Shown here piece after piece: positions 1 to 9,311 of a stretch of 15,120 bases of DNA. The position numbers and the translations under genes are program-made. Origin of the DNA: Tritrichomonas foetus (lineage: Eukaryota > Parabasalia > Tritrichomonadida > Tritrichomonadidae). The notes under the pieces were generated by a model. The model was not told the origin of the DNA. It saw only the letters and a program-made list of their open reading frames with translations, and ran no database searches. The stretch covers positions 116,138 through 131,257 of the forward strand of contig MLAK01000134.1 of the NCBI GenBank assembly GCA_001839685.1, written 5' to 3'. Each line of letters opens with the position of its first letter. Position 1 is the stretch's first letter.

Positions 1-91
1 ATTCTGATGTTTCATTCTGATGTTTTATTCTAATGTTTTATTCTGATGTTTCATTCTAAAGATTTATTCTAATATTTCATTCTTATGCTTT
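1..91. repeat. 13-bp tandem repeat (minisatellite), 7 visible units
   Basis: Seven consecutive 13-bp units start at 1, 14, 27, 40, 53, 66 and 79. All begin ATTC, with a consensus near ATTCTGATGTTTC. The first four units are nearly identical and the last three drift, which is usual at an array edge. The array runs off the left end of the window, so its full length is unknown. Because 13 is not a multiple of 3, it is unlikely to be coding. It ends at a run of T followed by TAG, directly before the ubiquitin hydrolase gene. Confidence 0.9.
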
Positions 92-129
92 TTTAGAGTG
101 ATTTTGATCATGAAGAATATTTAACGAAC
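92..129 (+). other. Possible hidden N-terminal extension or 3' splice site of the USP gene
   Basis: The frame of the downstream gene is open from 97 to the ATG at 130. The 11 extra codons read SDFDHEEYLTN, which has ordinary protein-like composition. They start right after TTTTTTAG (89-96), which resembles a pyrimidine tract plus acceptor AG. The conserved trichomonad intron 3' motif (ACTAAC followed by ACACAG) is not present, so splicing is only a guess. Other explanations are chance openness, or an older longer gene whose 5' end was replaced by the repeat array. An Inr-like TCATT lies at 77-81, inside the repeat, 51 nt before the ATG; it is weak evidence for a promoter. Confidence 0.3.
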
Positions 130-3100
130 ATGGTCAATATTTCACTATTTAATGTCAAATTTATTCCCATGATAAGTGATAATGTAGACCCTTTAGAGCA
201 TTATGAAATATGGGTACCTCTTTTTAATCGATCACTGTCCCCGCATGATGAATATACAAAATATATGCCAGGGATGCTGAATTTAATGGAATCTGTCATT
301 AATACAAAATTCTTGCCAGATCCAATAAAAAATTTCACAGATAGTTTCTTGGTTGATGTTTTGCCAAATTCAATCAAAAAAATTGTTAGATTTCAGGGCA
401 TTACAAGTGGAAGTGAAAAAAATCATATTAAAAAATTTTGTCAACAAGCTGTTCGCTTCTTAAAATTTGCTCTTTCTGAAAATGCAACATATTTATATGA
501 TTCCCTCATTACTTTGTTGAACAAAGATTCACTTTATTATACGAAATCAACAAATATAAATTCTCATAATTCACTTTTTTCTGATTTTTACACAAAATAT
601 TTTTCTTCTGATGAAGCAACTCTTCTTCCTGAATTTTTTAAGGGACAAGTTAATAATCTAAACATTGACCAATATAAATTCATTTTTCAAGTTTATATCA
701 ATATAAGAAAAGATAAAATCCTTCTAAAATATTCGCACCAATTTACAAATTCTATAAAAAGTACTTTTGTTGCTTATTTAAACACAATTAATAATCTTCA
801 TGACGTAAACACTCGTTCATTACAAAATACATTATGCAATTTTATTGAATTAACAACATTTTTAAACTTAGATTCACCAACAATTGATATGTGTTTCAAT
901 TTATTTTCATTTTTATTAAAATGTTTAAAATCCGATACTGTAGAGAAACAAATTCTTGCTGCACATGTAATTTCCGAATTTTGTTCTGTCAATATAAAAT
1001 CCATAAATATTATTTCAACAGACAAAATGGTTCCAATACTTGGTGAAATATTAGATATTGTTTTTAGTCCAAATTCTACAATTATAAGAATTGATGTAAT
1101 TACTTTGCTAATTAAATTTTTCGAGTTGATTCGTGAAAGAGACATTATTACATTTGATCATATTATTAATTTGTATAAATTTGCTGCTTCTGCTCAAGAA
1201 TCTGAACAATCCCCTTTATTTACATTCATTGCTGAATCAATTTATCAATTTTCACCGGCTATTCAAGAAAAACTCCTAGAATATTTCTTACATTTACCAG
1301 AAGATTCTTCGACTTTTAAATTTTATAGGAAATTTGTTAATCAATCTTGGAAAAATAATCCTCAAAGAGCTTTAGAATGTGTTTCAATAATTATGAAACA
1401 TGCAACAATTGATGAAAATGCAAGAGATACAATTGTTCAAATTTTTCAACAAAAATCTATTCCAAATTCATCTTTGTCTGAATTAATTAAGCAAATTTTG
1501 TTCCAATTTAAAGAAAAAAACAATAACAATTCTCATGAATTTTATGAAAAAGTTATCACATCAATGATCAATATCATGTCAAATGTAAAAGAGATTTTTA
1601 CTAATGAAATAAATCAAGAAATTTTAGAATTAATCAATGAAGAAAATCGGAAATCAATGTTCAACATAATTTCATCACTTTTTTCAAAAAATTCAATTAA
1701 TTTGACGAATGATTTTTTCATTAATATTTACACTTCTTATGGCTCTGATGATACATTATGGATTTTTTATAAAAAATTGGTTGATAGTTCTAAGTTTATT
1801 GATACTAGTTCAAATTATCTAGAAATTGTAAAGCAAACTGAAAGTTTTATTCGTTCAAAAAATAGAATTTCTCAAACTTTTGTGAATTTTTTAATTTCAC
1901 TTGTTTCATTCGCCAATAAATTTTGGTTTTCTATGTCTAAAAAGAGTGATTTACTATATTGTGTAAGTAATGAACCAAAACATTTTTGTCTTCTTTTTCA
2001 AGTTTTAGTAAGAATTGATGAGAATGATGATCATCTAATAAAGACATTACACAATTATATAATTGAAAAGACTACATCTTCATTATATATAGCTGAGTAT
2101 TTACAACAATGGATTAAAGATAACATGTTTGACAATCAATCATATACTCGCTGTCTTCAATGTTTATTAGAGTTTCTGAAAATATCTGAGAAAAATATCG
2201 ATCCTGAAGATTTTGGATATCCAAGACATCGTTACCCAAATCATTATATTCGATTAAAATGTATAACGCAAAACCAATATGTTTTTGATACTCATATTGA
2301 TCCAGAATGTACACTTTCTTCTTTATTAAAACGATTAGCTATTCGAACAAATGAAGTTAAAGTTACTTCAGCTAAATTCCCAGCAACAACAAATTTAAAA
2401 CAAACTCTAACATTACTTGGAATTAAAAATGATAATGAATTTGTTTTTAGTAAATCCGGGAAGCAACTTGAAAAACAGCCATCCCTTCCTTATTCAATTG
2501 AATTATCAAAAACTGGATTTGTTAAAAACATTTTTAAAAATCTTCCCACAATAGAACAATCACCACCATTATTAGATTTAATATATGAATTGTTTTGTTA
2601 TATACCAACTGACCAAGCCATCAAAGCTGAAGATTTCCAATCTATTCCACAATTTATTCAATTATTAACAAATCCATCAGCTTTAAATATAAAGAAAAAA
2701 TATATACTTCAGGTATTTATAACATTAGTTTTATCAGGTATAAATCCAACTTTATTAACAGAGTTTAGCCAATTAAATGGTATTGATGCAATTTTACAAT
2801 TGATCATTGAAAATGAAGATAATGTTTTTTATTTCGAAGTTTTGGAATATTTCATGAATGATGCATTTGCCTTTTCTCATTTTGATAATAATTTTGAAAA
2901 TTTATTAAATACTATTTTTGCATTAATAATCAATAAATGTTCAGAATATCATGTATTCAATGTTCTTTTCAGATGCATATATCATTTCAAACCTCATGTT
3001 TTAGGATTTATTCAAAAATATCCAAAAATTTTGATCGATGCCTTTTCAAATGTTCATCCAAATATGTGGGTGAATTTTCTGCAATTCTTAAAGTTTTTGG

Positions 3101-5310
3101 ATTGTAATTTTCTGTTTAGCTGTTCCTATCAAAATCTTCATCAAGACCAAAAGAATTTACCATTTTTCTTAAAAATTATGGCTCTCTCTTTCGATCTTGT
3201 CTTCATGAACAACAATTCTGCGAATTTGAATCAAGATGTAACACAAAATATATTCATGAATAAAATACTTGAAATTATTTATTCTGAAGATTTTCTGTTG
3301 AAGTGTTTTGAAATTTTAAAGTGGCCAAATGCTTTACTGTCAATTGGTGATGTTGTTAAAATAATTTGCATTCTGATATTTCAAAATGAAAATCTAAAAT
3401 CAATTTCACGAAAGTTTGAAACAGATTTATATGATTTAGCGTTGAAAACTGATGATCATATTGCACAAAGTTGTATTTTTACTGTATTAAAAGAAATTTA
3501 TTCGTCTTATACTGAAGATAATTTAATTCGACTTTTTTATTCCCCAATTTTCAATGATCGTTGGAGTTATAATCCCGAAATGCTAATTAAAAAAGAGCCT
3601 TTTACTGGTTTACGAAATTTAGGAGCAACTTGCTTCTTTAACTCAATAATTCAAGTTTTATACCACATTTTACCAACTTCTTATTTAATATCTACAATTA
3701 ATTTTGAGAATTCTGAATTTTCATATCTCCAACAACTATTTATTCAAATGAAATATACTAATCGCCGATTTTGTGATCCATCAAGTTTCATACAAAATTG
3801 GCATGGTTGGTTTGGAGAATTAATTAATACACGTGAGCAACAAGATGTTGTTGAATTTTTGGATCTTTTCTTAGATCAACTTCCACGAGAAGTAAACCAC
3901 TTTTTCAGAGGAAAGGAGATTAATTTGCATAAAAGAGAAGATGGAGAAGTCTTTCATACCGAAGAAATCCCATTTTCCACAATTGGGGTTAATATTCACA
4001 ACTCTAAAAATTTGAACGATTCACTTCATAATCTTTTAATTCCAGAACTAATTGAAACAAAAGACTCTAAAACTAATCAACCTATTATTGTTCAGAAGAC
4101 ATATGAAATTTTAGAAGCACCACCAATTTTAATTATTCATTTAAGAAGATTTGAATATAATCTTAAAACTTATGAAAGAATGAAACTGAATAATCATTTT
4201 GAATATCCAAATACTCTAAATATAGACTTCTTGTGTAAGAATCCACCACAAACCAATTATAAACTATTTGCAATTATTGTACATTCAGGAAATGCGATTG
4301 GTGGACACTATACTTCATATGTCAACCTTAGAAACAAGTGGTGGGGCTTTAACGATGTTGAAGTATCTCCAATTTCTGAAGAAGAATTAAAATCAATTAC
4401 TTTTGGGAATGCTTCAATGATTAGTTCAGCTTACGTATTGTTTTATGTAAAAGAAGGATTTTCTTTTGAAATTAACAACAAAGCCTATTCAATTGATGAT
4501 TCTTATGACCTGATGAACATTGTTTCTAATGATTCAAATGAAAAAATTCATTCTAATTTGGGCAAGGAAAAACTATGCACTGAAAAGGTGAAAGAGTTGC
4601 ACGAAGAAATAACAAAAGATAATTTGGTTTTCCAGCAAACTCAGGCACTTTTTCGAACTCCTGTTGTTGATTTCATTCAATCAATTGATAATATTTCTGT
4701 CAAAATGGAATATTATGTTCATGTTCTTTGTCATTCCATGTTAAACAAAGAAAGTGAATTGTTTACAAGATCTCTTCTTGAATACATTCATAAAAAGAAT
4801 CAATTTCATTTTTGTTTAAATTACCTGATTAACTGTATTGATGATGTTTATGAAAACTTAATAAATTGCAGCCAAGAACAAATCGCGAATAATTTCAAAA
4901 ATCTTATTATTGAAATATCACAAAATAATGCTTCAATTTGTTTTCTTCTTCTAGAAAGAGTGAAAAACAACATTTCTTCTTTTCGGCAAACACCAAGGAT
5001 TTTTGAAATTATTTATAAAATTCTGAAAGTCGCGAAAAATGAACTTTCCGAAGAAAGCATTGATAAACTCAATCAAATTTTCATTGATCTGGTTCTTCTT
5101 GCTTACAAAGATCCAAAACCTCATGTTCTTACTCAATTTAATTTTTCATCTTTGTTTTTGGCAATGAAGGAAATTTCCAAACTTTCTCCAAAATTCTCTA
5201 TGGGTCCAATTCTCCCATGTGCAAAACTGATAAAAAAGTCAACTTCTCAAAGCGCAGCATTTGATTCTTTGTGTAAAGAAACCGGAAATGTGAAAAATAA
5301 AAGAGAATGA
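130..5310 (+). CDS. Large UBL-containing ubiquitin carboxyl-terminal hydrolase (USP, peptidase family C19)
   Basis: A cysteine peptidase expected to remove ubiquitin from proteins in cytosol or nucleus. The 1726-aa frame has no internal stop. Residues 1 to about 700 are helical, ARM/HEAT-like and Leu/Ile/Phe/Asn-rich. A ubiquitin-like fold follows at about 703-782. More helices lead to the catalytic domain at about 1158-1455. There the Cys box GLRNLGATCFFNS puts the nucleophile at C1168, a QQDVVEF box follows at 1237-1243, and LIIHLRRFEYN is the usual core strand. The His box GGHYTSY gives H1393, and FNDVEV supplies the third residue (N1408, with D1409 beside it). About 270 C-terminal residues are helical, as in USP9X/USP24/USP34-type enzymes. 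The order helical region, UBL, USP, helical tail resembles that group, but those human proteins are longer (about 2500-3500 aa), so the N-terminus may be incomplete. The fingers subdomain is short and lacks the two CxxC zinc pairs. The start at 130 is the first in-frame ATG after the TAG at 94-96. Catalytic identity is firm; substrates are unknown. Confidence 0.93.
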   Translation: MVNISLFNVKFIPMISDNVDPLEHYEIWVPLFNRSLSPHDEYTKYMPGMLNLMESVINTKFLPDPIKNFTDSFLVDVLPNSIKKIVRFQGITSGSEKNHIKKFCQQAVRFLKFALSENATYLYDSLITLLNKDSLYYTKSTNINSHNSLFSDFYTKYFSSDEATLLPEFFKGQVNNLNIDQYKFIFQVYINIRKDKILLKYSHQFTNSIKSTFVAYLNTINNLHDVNTRSLQNTLCNFIELTTFLNLDSPTIDMCFNLFSFLLKCLKSDTVEKQILAAHVISEFCSVNIKSINIISTDKMVPILGEILDIVFSPNSTIIRIDVITLLIKFFELIRERDIITFDHIINLYKFAASAQESEQSPLFTFIAESIYQFSPAIQEKLLEYFLHLPEDSSTFKFYRKFVNQSWKNNPQRALECVSIIMKHATIDENARDTIVQIFQQKSIPNSSLSELIKQILFQFKEKNNNNSHEFYEKVITSMINIMSNVKEIFTNEINQEILELINEENRKSMFNIISSLFSKNSINLTNDFFINIYTSYGSDDTLWIFYKKLVDSSKFIDTSSNYLEIVKQTESFIRSKNRISQTFVNFLISLVSFANKFWFSMSKKSDLLYCVSNEPKHFCLLFQVLVRIDENDDHLIKTLHNYIIEKTTSSLYIAEYLQQWIKDNMFDNQSYTRCLQCLLEFLKISEKNIDPEDFGYPRHRYPNHYIRLKCITQNQYVFDTHIDPECTLSSLLKRLAIRTNEVKVTSAKFPATTNLKQTLTLLGIKNDNEFVFSKSGKQLEKQPSLPYSIELSKTGFVKNIFKNLPTIEQSPPLLDLIYELFCYIPTDQAIKAEDFQSIPQFIQLLTNPSALNIKKKYILQVFITLVLSGINPTLLTEFSQLNGIDAILQLIIENEDNVFYFEVLEYFMNDAFAFSHFDNNFENLLNTIFALIINKCSEYHVFNVLFRCIYHFKPHVLGFIQKYPKILIDAFSNVHPNMWVNFLQFLKFLDCNFLFSCSYQNLHQDQKNLPFFLKIMALSFDLVFMNNNSANLNQDVTQNIFMNKILEIIYSEDFLLKCFEILKWPNALLSIGDVVKIICILIFQNENLKSISRKFETDLYDLALKTDDHIAQSCIFTVLKEIYSSYTEDNLIRLFYSPIFNDRWSYNPEMLIKKEPFTGLRNLGATCFFNSIIQVLYHILPTSYLISTINFENSEFSYLQQLFIQMKYTNRRFCDPSSFIQNWHGWFGELINTREQQDVVEFLDLFLDQLPREVNHFFRGKEINLHKREDGEVFHTEEIPFSTIGVNIHNSKNLNDSLHNLLIPELIETKDSKTNQPIIVQKTYEILEAPPILIIHLRRFEYNLKTYERMKLNNHFEYPNTLNIDFLCKNPPQTNYKLFAIIVHSGNAIGGHYTSYVNLRNKWWGFNDVEVSPISEEELKSITFGNASMISSAYVLFYVKEGFSFEINNKAYSIDDSYDLMNIVSNDSNEKIHSNLGKEKLCTEKVKELHEEITKDNLVFQQTQALFRTPVVDFIQSIDNISVKMEYYVHVLCHSMLNKESELFTRSLLEYIHKKNQFHFCLNYLINCIDDVYENLINCSQEQIANNFKNLIIEISQNNASICFLLLERVKNNISSFRQTPRIFEIIYKILKVAKNELSEESIDKLNQIFIDLVLLAYKDPKPHVLTQFNFSSLFLAMKEISKLSPKFSMGPILPCAKLIKKSTSQSAAFDSLCKETGNVKNKRE

Positions 5311-5338
5311 TTTCTACCTGAATAATGTACTTTGTTTG

Positions 5339-5346
5339 TAAATAAA
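5339..5346 (+). terminator. Candidate polyadenylation signal of the USP gene
   Basis: The USP stop TGA (5308-5310) is followed after about 28 nt by TAAATAAA, which contains both TAAA and AATAAA. In Trichomonas vaginalis the reported polyadenylation signal is UAAA, close to or overlapping the stop codon, with short 3' UTRs. Such A-rich words are common in this DNA, so position is the main support. Confidence 0.45.
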
Positions 5347-5678
5347 AAATTATTCATGAAGTTGTATCGATTCCTCGTTAGGCGAAATACTAATATTTTA
5401 ATTTTTTTCGTTTAAGTGTTAAGTTTTAAAGTTTTTAATTGGATAATGAATGCCTTATAATTCTAATTAAAACGAATCTTATTTCAAATTAGTGATATAG
5501 CGGTATAAGTTAACAACTTTATATAATAATCATAGATTAAGAATCCTCATTTAATAATCATTTTAACTATTAGCAGGGGAGGAAGAAATAGTGAAGATTC
5601 GTATAATAAATAAATGTATAAAAATTCATACTTTGAATATGTTTGTAAATATCACGAAAACTAACATAATATGTCCAA
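5347..5678. other. Intergenic, no gene seen
   Basis: A+T-rich DNA with many stops in all frames. I see no recognisable coding relic, tRNA fold or tandem repeat here. Confidence 0.6.
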
Positions 5679-5924
5679 ATGTCTTCTGATAGATCGACAG
5701 TTAAGAGAGATTATGCAAACATATTTTCACAGAATAATTCAAAACATCCTATATACAAGTTTTCTTGGAGCACAAATTTTGGAATTCATAAAAATAATTT
5801 TTATATTAATGAATTTAAGTTGAATGGAGAATTACATCGATTGGTAACAGCGGAGACAATGTTGAACGAGCTTTGGCAGCTCGACTACATGTTGGAAGAA
5901 GTCATGACACATGTTTTAACATGA
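5679..5924 (+). CDS. Doubtful small hypothetical ORF (81 aa)
   Basis: An ATG-to-TGA frame of 81 codons. The product is rich in Asn, Lys and aromatic residues, with a mixed hydrophilic and amphipathic C-terminal half (about LNELWQLDYMLEEVMTHVL). I do not recognise a family and see no signal peptide or membrane segment. The local base composition (GCAGCTCGACTAC, GGAGACAATG) is slightly richer in G+C than the flanks, which could mean a decayed fragment of a longer gene or transposable element. No Inr-like TCAYW motif sits in the 5-20 nt before the ATG. Chance ORFs of this length are plausible in intergenic DNA, so existence as a gene is uncertain. Confidence 0.2.
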   Translation: MSSDRSTVKRDYANIFSQNNSKHPIYKFSWSTNFGIHKNNFYINEFKLNGELHRLVTAETMLNELWQLDYMLEEVMTHVLT

Positions 5925-6342
5925 ATAAAGAGAGCACAATATTTTCCCCTACTAATAATACATAATAAATAAGTAAAATTCTGTAGCAGCCCTTTTTTTG
6001 CAAAACTACATATTCGTTTTTTTATATAACACCTTTCGACCATTCCAAATTTCGAAAGACTCTTGGTCGTAATATCCTCCTGATTTAATTTTTATCGATT
6101 TTGAACCCTATTCTTTACTTTTTTTAATCCATAAAACATACATATGAAGCAAAAAGGTGAAATCAGAAATTAAAAGATGAATCGGAAGAATGAGAAAAAT
6201 GATCAAATTCGATATTTTCAATCCGGACAGATTTTAATGTCATCAATTATATACCGTCGAATCTATTACTATTGTGCTATTTTTATCAAAAAGTAACATT
6301 AATTTTCATACAATAAGTCAAATTATCTGCATCTCTTTGTGA
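5925..6342. other. Intergenic, one short inverted repeat
   Basis: No coding signal was recognised. The only structure noted is an imperfect inverted repeat: CGACCA at 6037-6042 and its complement TGGTCG at 6064-6069, with the palindrome TTTCGAAA between them (6051-6058). Its role is unknown and it may be chance. Confidence 0.4.
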
Positions 6343-6360
6343 AGAGTGAACTGTGGACAA

Positions 6361-6487
6361 AATTCCTTTCAGTTTGATATTAATAATGACAAAAATAATG
6401 CAGAAATTAATTCTGAGTTAACCATCAAGATTACAAGAACTCAATGAAGAAGATTTGATCATCTTATTGAATCATTATGATATATAA
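6361..6487 (+). pseudogene. Weak coding relic split by a frameshift
   Basis: In one frame 6361-6444 reads NSFQFDINNDKNNAEIN and then SELTIKITRTQ before a TGA at 6445-6447. In the next frame 6428-6484 reads RLQELNEEDLIILLNHYDI before a TAA at 6485-6487. The two overlap and together look like one continuous, amphipathic protein segment broken by a single shift. The style resembles the N-terminal domain found ahead of LRR or ankyrin repeats in some large trichomonad families, but I cannot name it with confidence. The relic and the minus-strand LRR relic at 7409-7758 are on opposite strands, so they are not simply two parts of one gene. Confidence 0.27.
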
Positions 6488-7408
6488 TTATACTACCTTC
6501 AAAGTATTCCTTATTTTACATATGTTATTTGTTTTCGACTTTTTTCGTCAAGAATCTTGACTCAAGATATGGTTGATATTAGAATATTTTAAATTTGAAT
6601 ATTTTCGCCATTCAAATATCCGACATATTTTATGCATCTTCTATGATTTCAGAGACTTATCAATAATTTTCTGTATGCTTTCAAAATATAATGTTTTCTG
6701 AAAAACTCATTATTTTCGTCATGACTAACTGGACATTGTTTTCGAGCAATTTCCCTAATTTTTTAAACAAATTTCTTAATGTCAATAGAATATAATCTAT
6801 AAACCATAAAATAGTCGAATATCAAAGATATCGTAATGATGAAATTTGTAAAATTTCTTCCTTTTTCCAATTAGTCACACCTAAATGACAATGATTGCTT
6901 TTGTAGACAACTTTTTAACTTAGAAATTATCATGTCTTGGATAATCATTATTTCGGATGCATAATTGCTATAAAATTATAAATAAAAATTTGTGAGCATT
7001 TGGCGGTTGCTACTACTCCCTTAATAACTTTTATTGGGCAGAAACACATAATCAGTCTTATCAAAAAGTTAAAGAAAATATGGATATCATTCACTTAAAA
7101 GATAAACGGGTGACATTTTTTTTTTCTCGTTAAAATTTTTTACTGGTTTTTATCAAAATGCACTTGTGAGTCTTATTTCGAAATTTGATTATATATTAAT
7201 ATATTACCAAATAAATATTCACTATTATTAATGATATTAAACATTTCCTTCTTGAAAACATATCACGAACACACTCTACCTGCTATATATCCTTACTGAA
7301 AGGGTTAAATAAGCATATACATTCAACTATTTCGAGCTTTCTGTTATTCAATCTTTCATCAAAGTGATTGTTCACCGATATCAAAAATAATTTTGAACCA
7401 AATAAACT
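6488..7408. other. Intergenic, no gene seen
   Basis: About 0.9 kb of A+T-rich sequence with frequent stops in all six frames, short T runs (for example 7117-7125) and no recognisable RNA gene or tandem array. Confidence 0.55.
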
Positions 7409-7704
7409 CATAATTGAAACATCAAACGAACTTTTATTATCCGGATTTCAAACAAAAAATAAATGAACTTTTATTTTCTGGAAATTCAATGGTGTCATTC
7501 ATAAAAGGTTATCAATCTAAAATTTCTTGGGTGACAATATATATATGAGTAATTTATTATCATTTTCAGAAACAGAACTTCAGAGTTCCTCAAATAATGA
7601 TGGATAGATTGAGATCTTTGAAAATTTATTAGAATAAGTTCACCAACACAGAAACATTTCTTAAAAAAAAAAATTATATTTTCAGGAAAATAAATTTTAT
7701 ACAT
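7409..7704. repeat. Dispersed duplicated segment, copy 1 (partner 14801-15070)
   Basis: This segment aligns along its length, in the same orientation, with 14801-15070. Shared blocks include CATAATTGAAACATCAAA, ATCAATCTAAAATTTCTTGG, TTATCATTTTCAGA, CTCAAATAATGAT and GTTCACCAACA. Copy 1 carries roughly 18 extra bases around 7538-7556 relative to copy 2. The divergence and indels show an old duplication or two members of one gene family. The minus strand encodes the LRR-like relic described separately. Confidence 0.85.
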
Positions 7705-7758
7705 CATTATTTGGCAAACTTTTCTTAGATCTTCAGAGTCTGAAGACATTCTTTTCAT
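7495..7758 (-). pseudogene. Decayed BspA-like leucine-rich-repeat fragment
   Basis: On the minus strand, 7662 down to about 7570 reads KKCFCVGELILINFQ and then RSQSIHHYLRNSEVLFLK; further on it reads RNFRLITFYE and stops. The spacing CF..(C/G)..L..I.F...S..I..Y...S.. matches the repeat style of trichomonad BspA-like (TpLRR/LRR_5) proteins, a very large surface-protein family in these parasites. The second copy at 14884-15035 keeps the same residues, which supports a coding origin. Only about two repeat units survive, with no plausible start, signal peptide or membrane anchor, so this is a relic and not a functional gene. The assignment rests on pattern alone. Confidence 0.45.
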
Positions 7759-8083
7759 TTCTTCTCTGATATTTAATCCGGTTTACTTAAGAGACGAATT
7801 TTCCAAAAATGTTGCGATATAAACGCAATTTTTTCGGTTATAAAGCAAGTTATTTTATATAGAACGTTATAGATAATCAATTTTTTTTTTTTTTTTTTGA
7901 AAAGAATGAATTCAAATGCGGTCTTTACAAAAAGTTTTTTTGATTTTTCTTATTTTCAAAAAGTTACTTGTCATAACTTATGATTATTATAGGTGGAAAA
8001 TAAATATAAGTATGAGAATGAGAATTTCTCTACTAGTTTAATGATACTACTGGTATTTTATTCATATATATTTCACAATAGAA
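7759..8083. other. Intergenic with an 18-T tract
   Basis: No gene was recognised. A homopolymer of 18 T occupies 7881-7898. It could be read as a poly(A) tail on the minus strand, but I see no retrocopied body next to it, so simple slippage is the better explanation. Confidence 0.55.
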
Positions 8084-8106
8084 ATTGAATATAATATGTA
8101 TTCAAT
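8084..8106. promoter_or_regulatory. Inverted repeat upstream of the subtilase, site 1
   Basis: A perfect 8-bp inverted repeat: ATTGAATA (8084-8091), a 7-nt spacer, TATTCAAT (8099-8106). It lies about 80 bp before the subtilase start codon and is followed 42 bp further on by a second inverted repeat with the same core and the same spacer length. It could be a protein-binding dyad; this is inference from symmetry and position. Confidence 0.4.
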
Positions 8107-8125
8107 ATAATTTATATGACTGAAT

Positions 8126-8148
8126 AATTGAATGCTGGTTATTCAATT
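8126..8148. promoter_or_regulatory. Inverted repeat upstream of the subtilase, site 2
   Basis: A perfect 8-bp inverted repeat: AATTGAAT (8126-8133), 7-nt spacer GCTGGTT, ATTCAATT (8141-8148), ending 38 bp before the ATG. It shares the ATTGAAT/ATTCAAT core of site 1. A further half-site TTCAATT is at 8157-8163. Two equal dyads close to one start codon suggest a regulatory role, though A+T-rich DNA makes such words more frequent. Confidence 0.42.
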
Positions 8149-8174
8149 GTGAGTAGTTCAATTCTGGAGTCAAA

Positions 8175-8179
8175 TCACA
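8175..8179 (+). promoter_or_regulatory. Initiator (Inr)-like element
   Basis: TCACA matches the trichomonad Inr consensus TCA(C/T)(A/T). The A at 8177, the expected transcription start, lies 10 nt before the ATG at 8187, within the very short 5' UTR range known for Trichomonas vaginalis. This supports the chosen start of the subtilase reading frame. Confidence 0.55.
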
Positions 8180-9311
8180 CATTTTTATGCTATCTCTCTT
8201 CTTTGTTGCTTTAAGTGCTTATACGACAAGAGGAGAACGGAAAATAGATTTTATAAAGTCGAACAATCAAGCCACTCTCTCCAAATTGGAGACACTTCGT
8301 AAAAAAGATTTGTTGAAAATCACAAAATCTGCTCAAATTAATTCCATAAACAATCTCAAAACTTCCAATGCAAAGAAATGGTNCTANGTAAAGTTCAATC
8401 ATTCACTTAATCATGAAAATTATCTCGATTTACAGAATGAAGGGATTGNAATCAATTTGAACANCAAAATCCAAAATGGAATTTATAAGTTATTCCTTTC
8501 TGATGATTCACTTCTTAAATTAATTTCAAAGTATGACGTTGAACTTTCACCACTTTTGCCATCTCAGAAACTTCTTACTTCAGATTCAATTCNTTTAAAT
8601 GAAGCTTCACGTGTTTGCATTTCAACCGATTCTTCTTTTTCACGCAATCATGAAATGTTTCGCTCACCAAAATCTGCTTTGGAAACTGCCACCAAAAGAG
8701 AAAAAATCTTTTATAAATTCAAAGTCAAGCAATTGAGGAACAAGAACAAGGATCTGCATATGAACGTGACAAAAATCTCAGACAACTATTTTTCTGTTGA
8801 ATCAAANGAAATTCAAGAAACAGTCGAATATTTTTCAATATTTNATGAAATTTCTGATATAATTCCTTGTTCACTGCCCAAAACAAAAAATCGATTCCAT
8901 GNNGGACGAATTCAAGGCTCACCTGTGCCTGAGTCACATGATGGCCGTTATATGAATCGTCGTTTATTTACAGAAGCAGGAATTNATGGAACNGGTGAAG
9001 TTGTTTTCATTGCAGATACAGGACTTGACTATNNAANTATTTTCTTTTATGATCCTGACCATCAAGTCATTTTTAATCAAGCCAATCCAANTCATCGAAA
9101 AGTTATNTATTATAGTACTGCTGAAGGAGGAGATGCCACCGATCCTGATGGTCATGGAACGCATGTTAGTGGAANCTGTGCAGGTCATATTGTAGATCGA
9201 ACTCATCCATATTCTAACTATGATGGACAAGCATCAGGTGCCAAAATTGCATTTCTTGATCAAAGTGTTGATGGTGATCTCATTGTAACTCCCCCGCCAT
9301 ACCTAATTGAT

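Noticed and set aside
798..1145. Minus-strand frame inside the USP gene
   Set aside because: It is a shadow of the conserved plus-strand coding region and shows no independent motif.
7881..7898. Poly(A) tail of a retroposed gene on the minus strand
   Set aside because: No coding body or target-site duplication is visible beside the 18-T tract; slippage is simpler.
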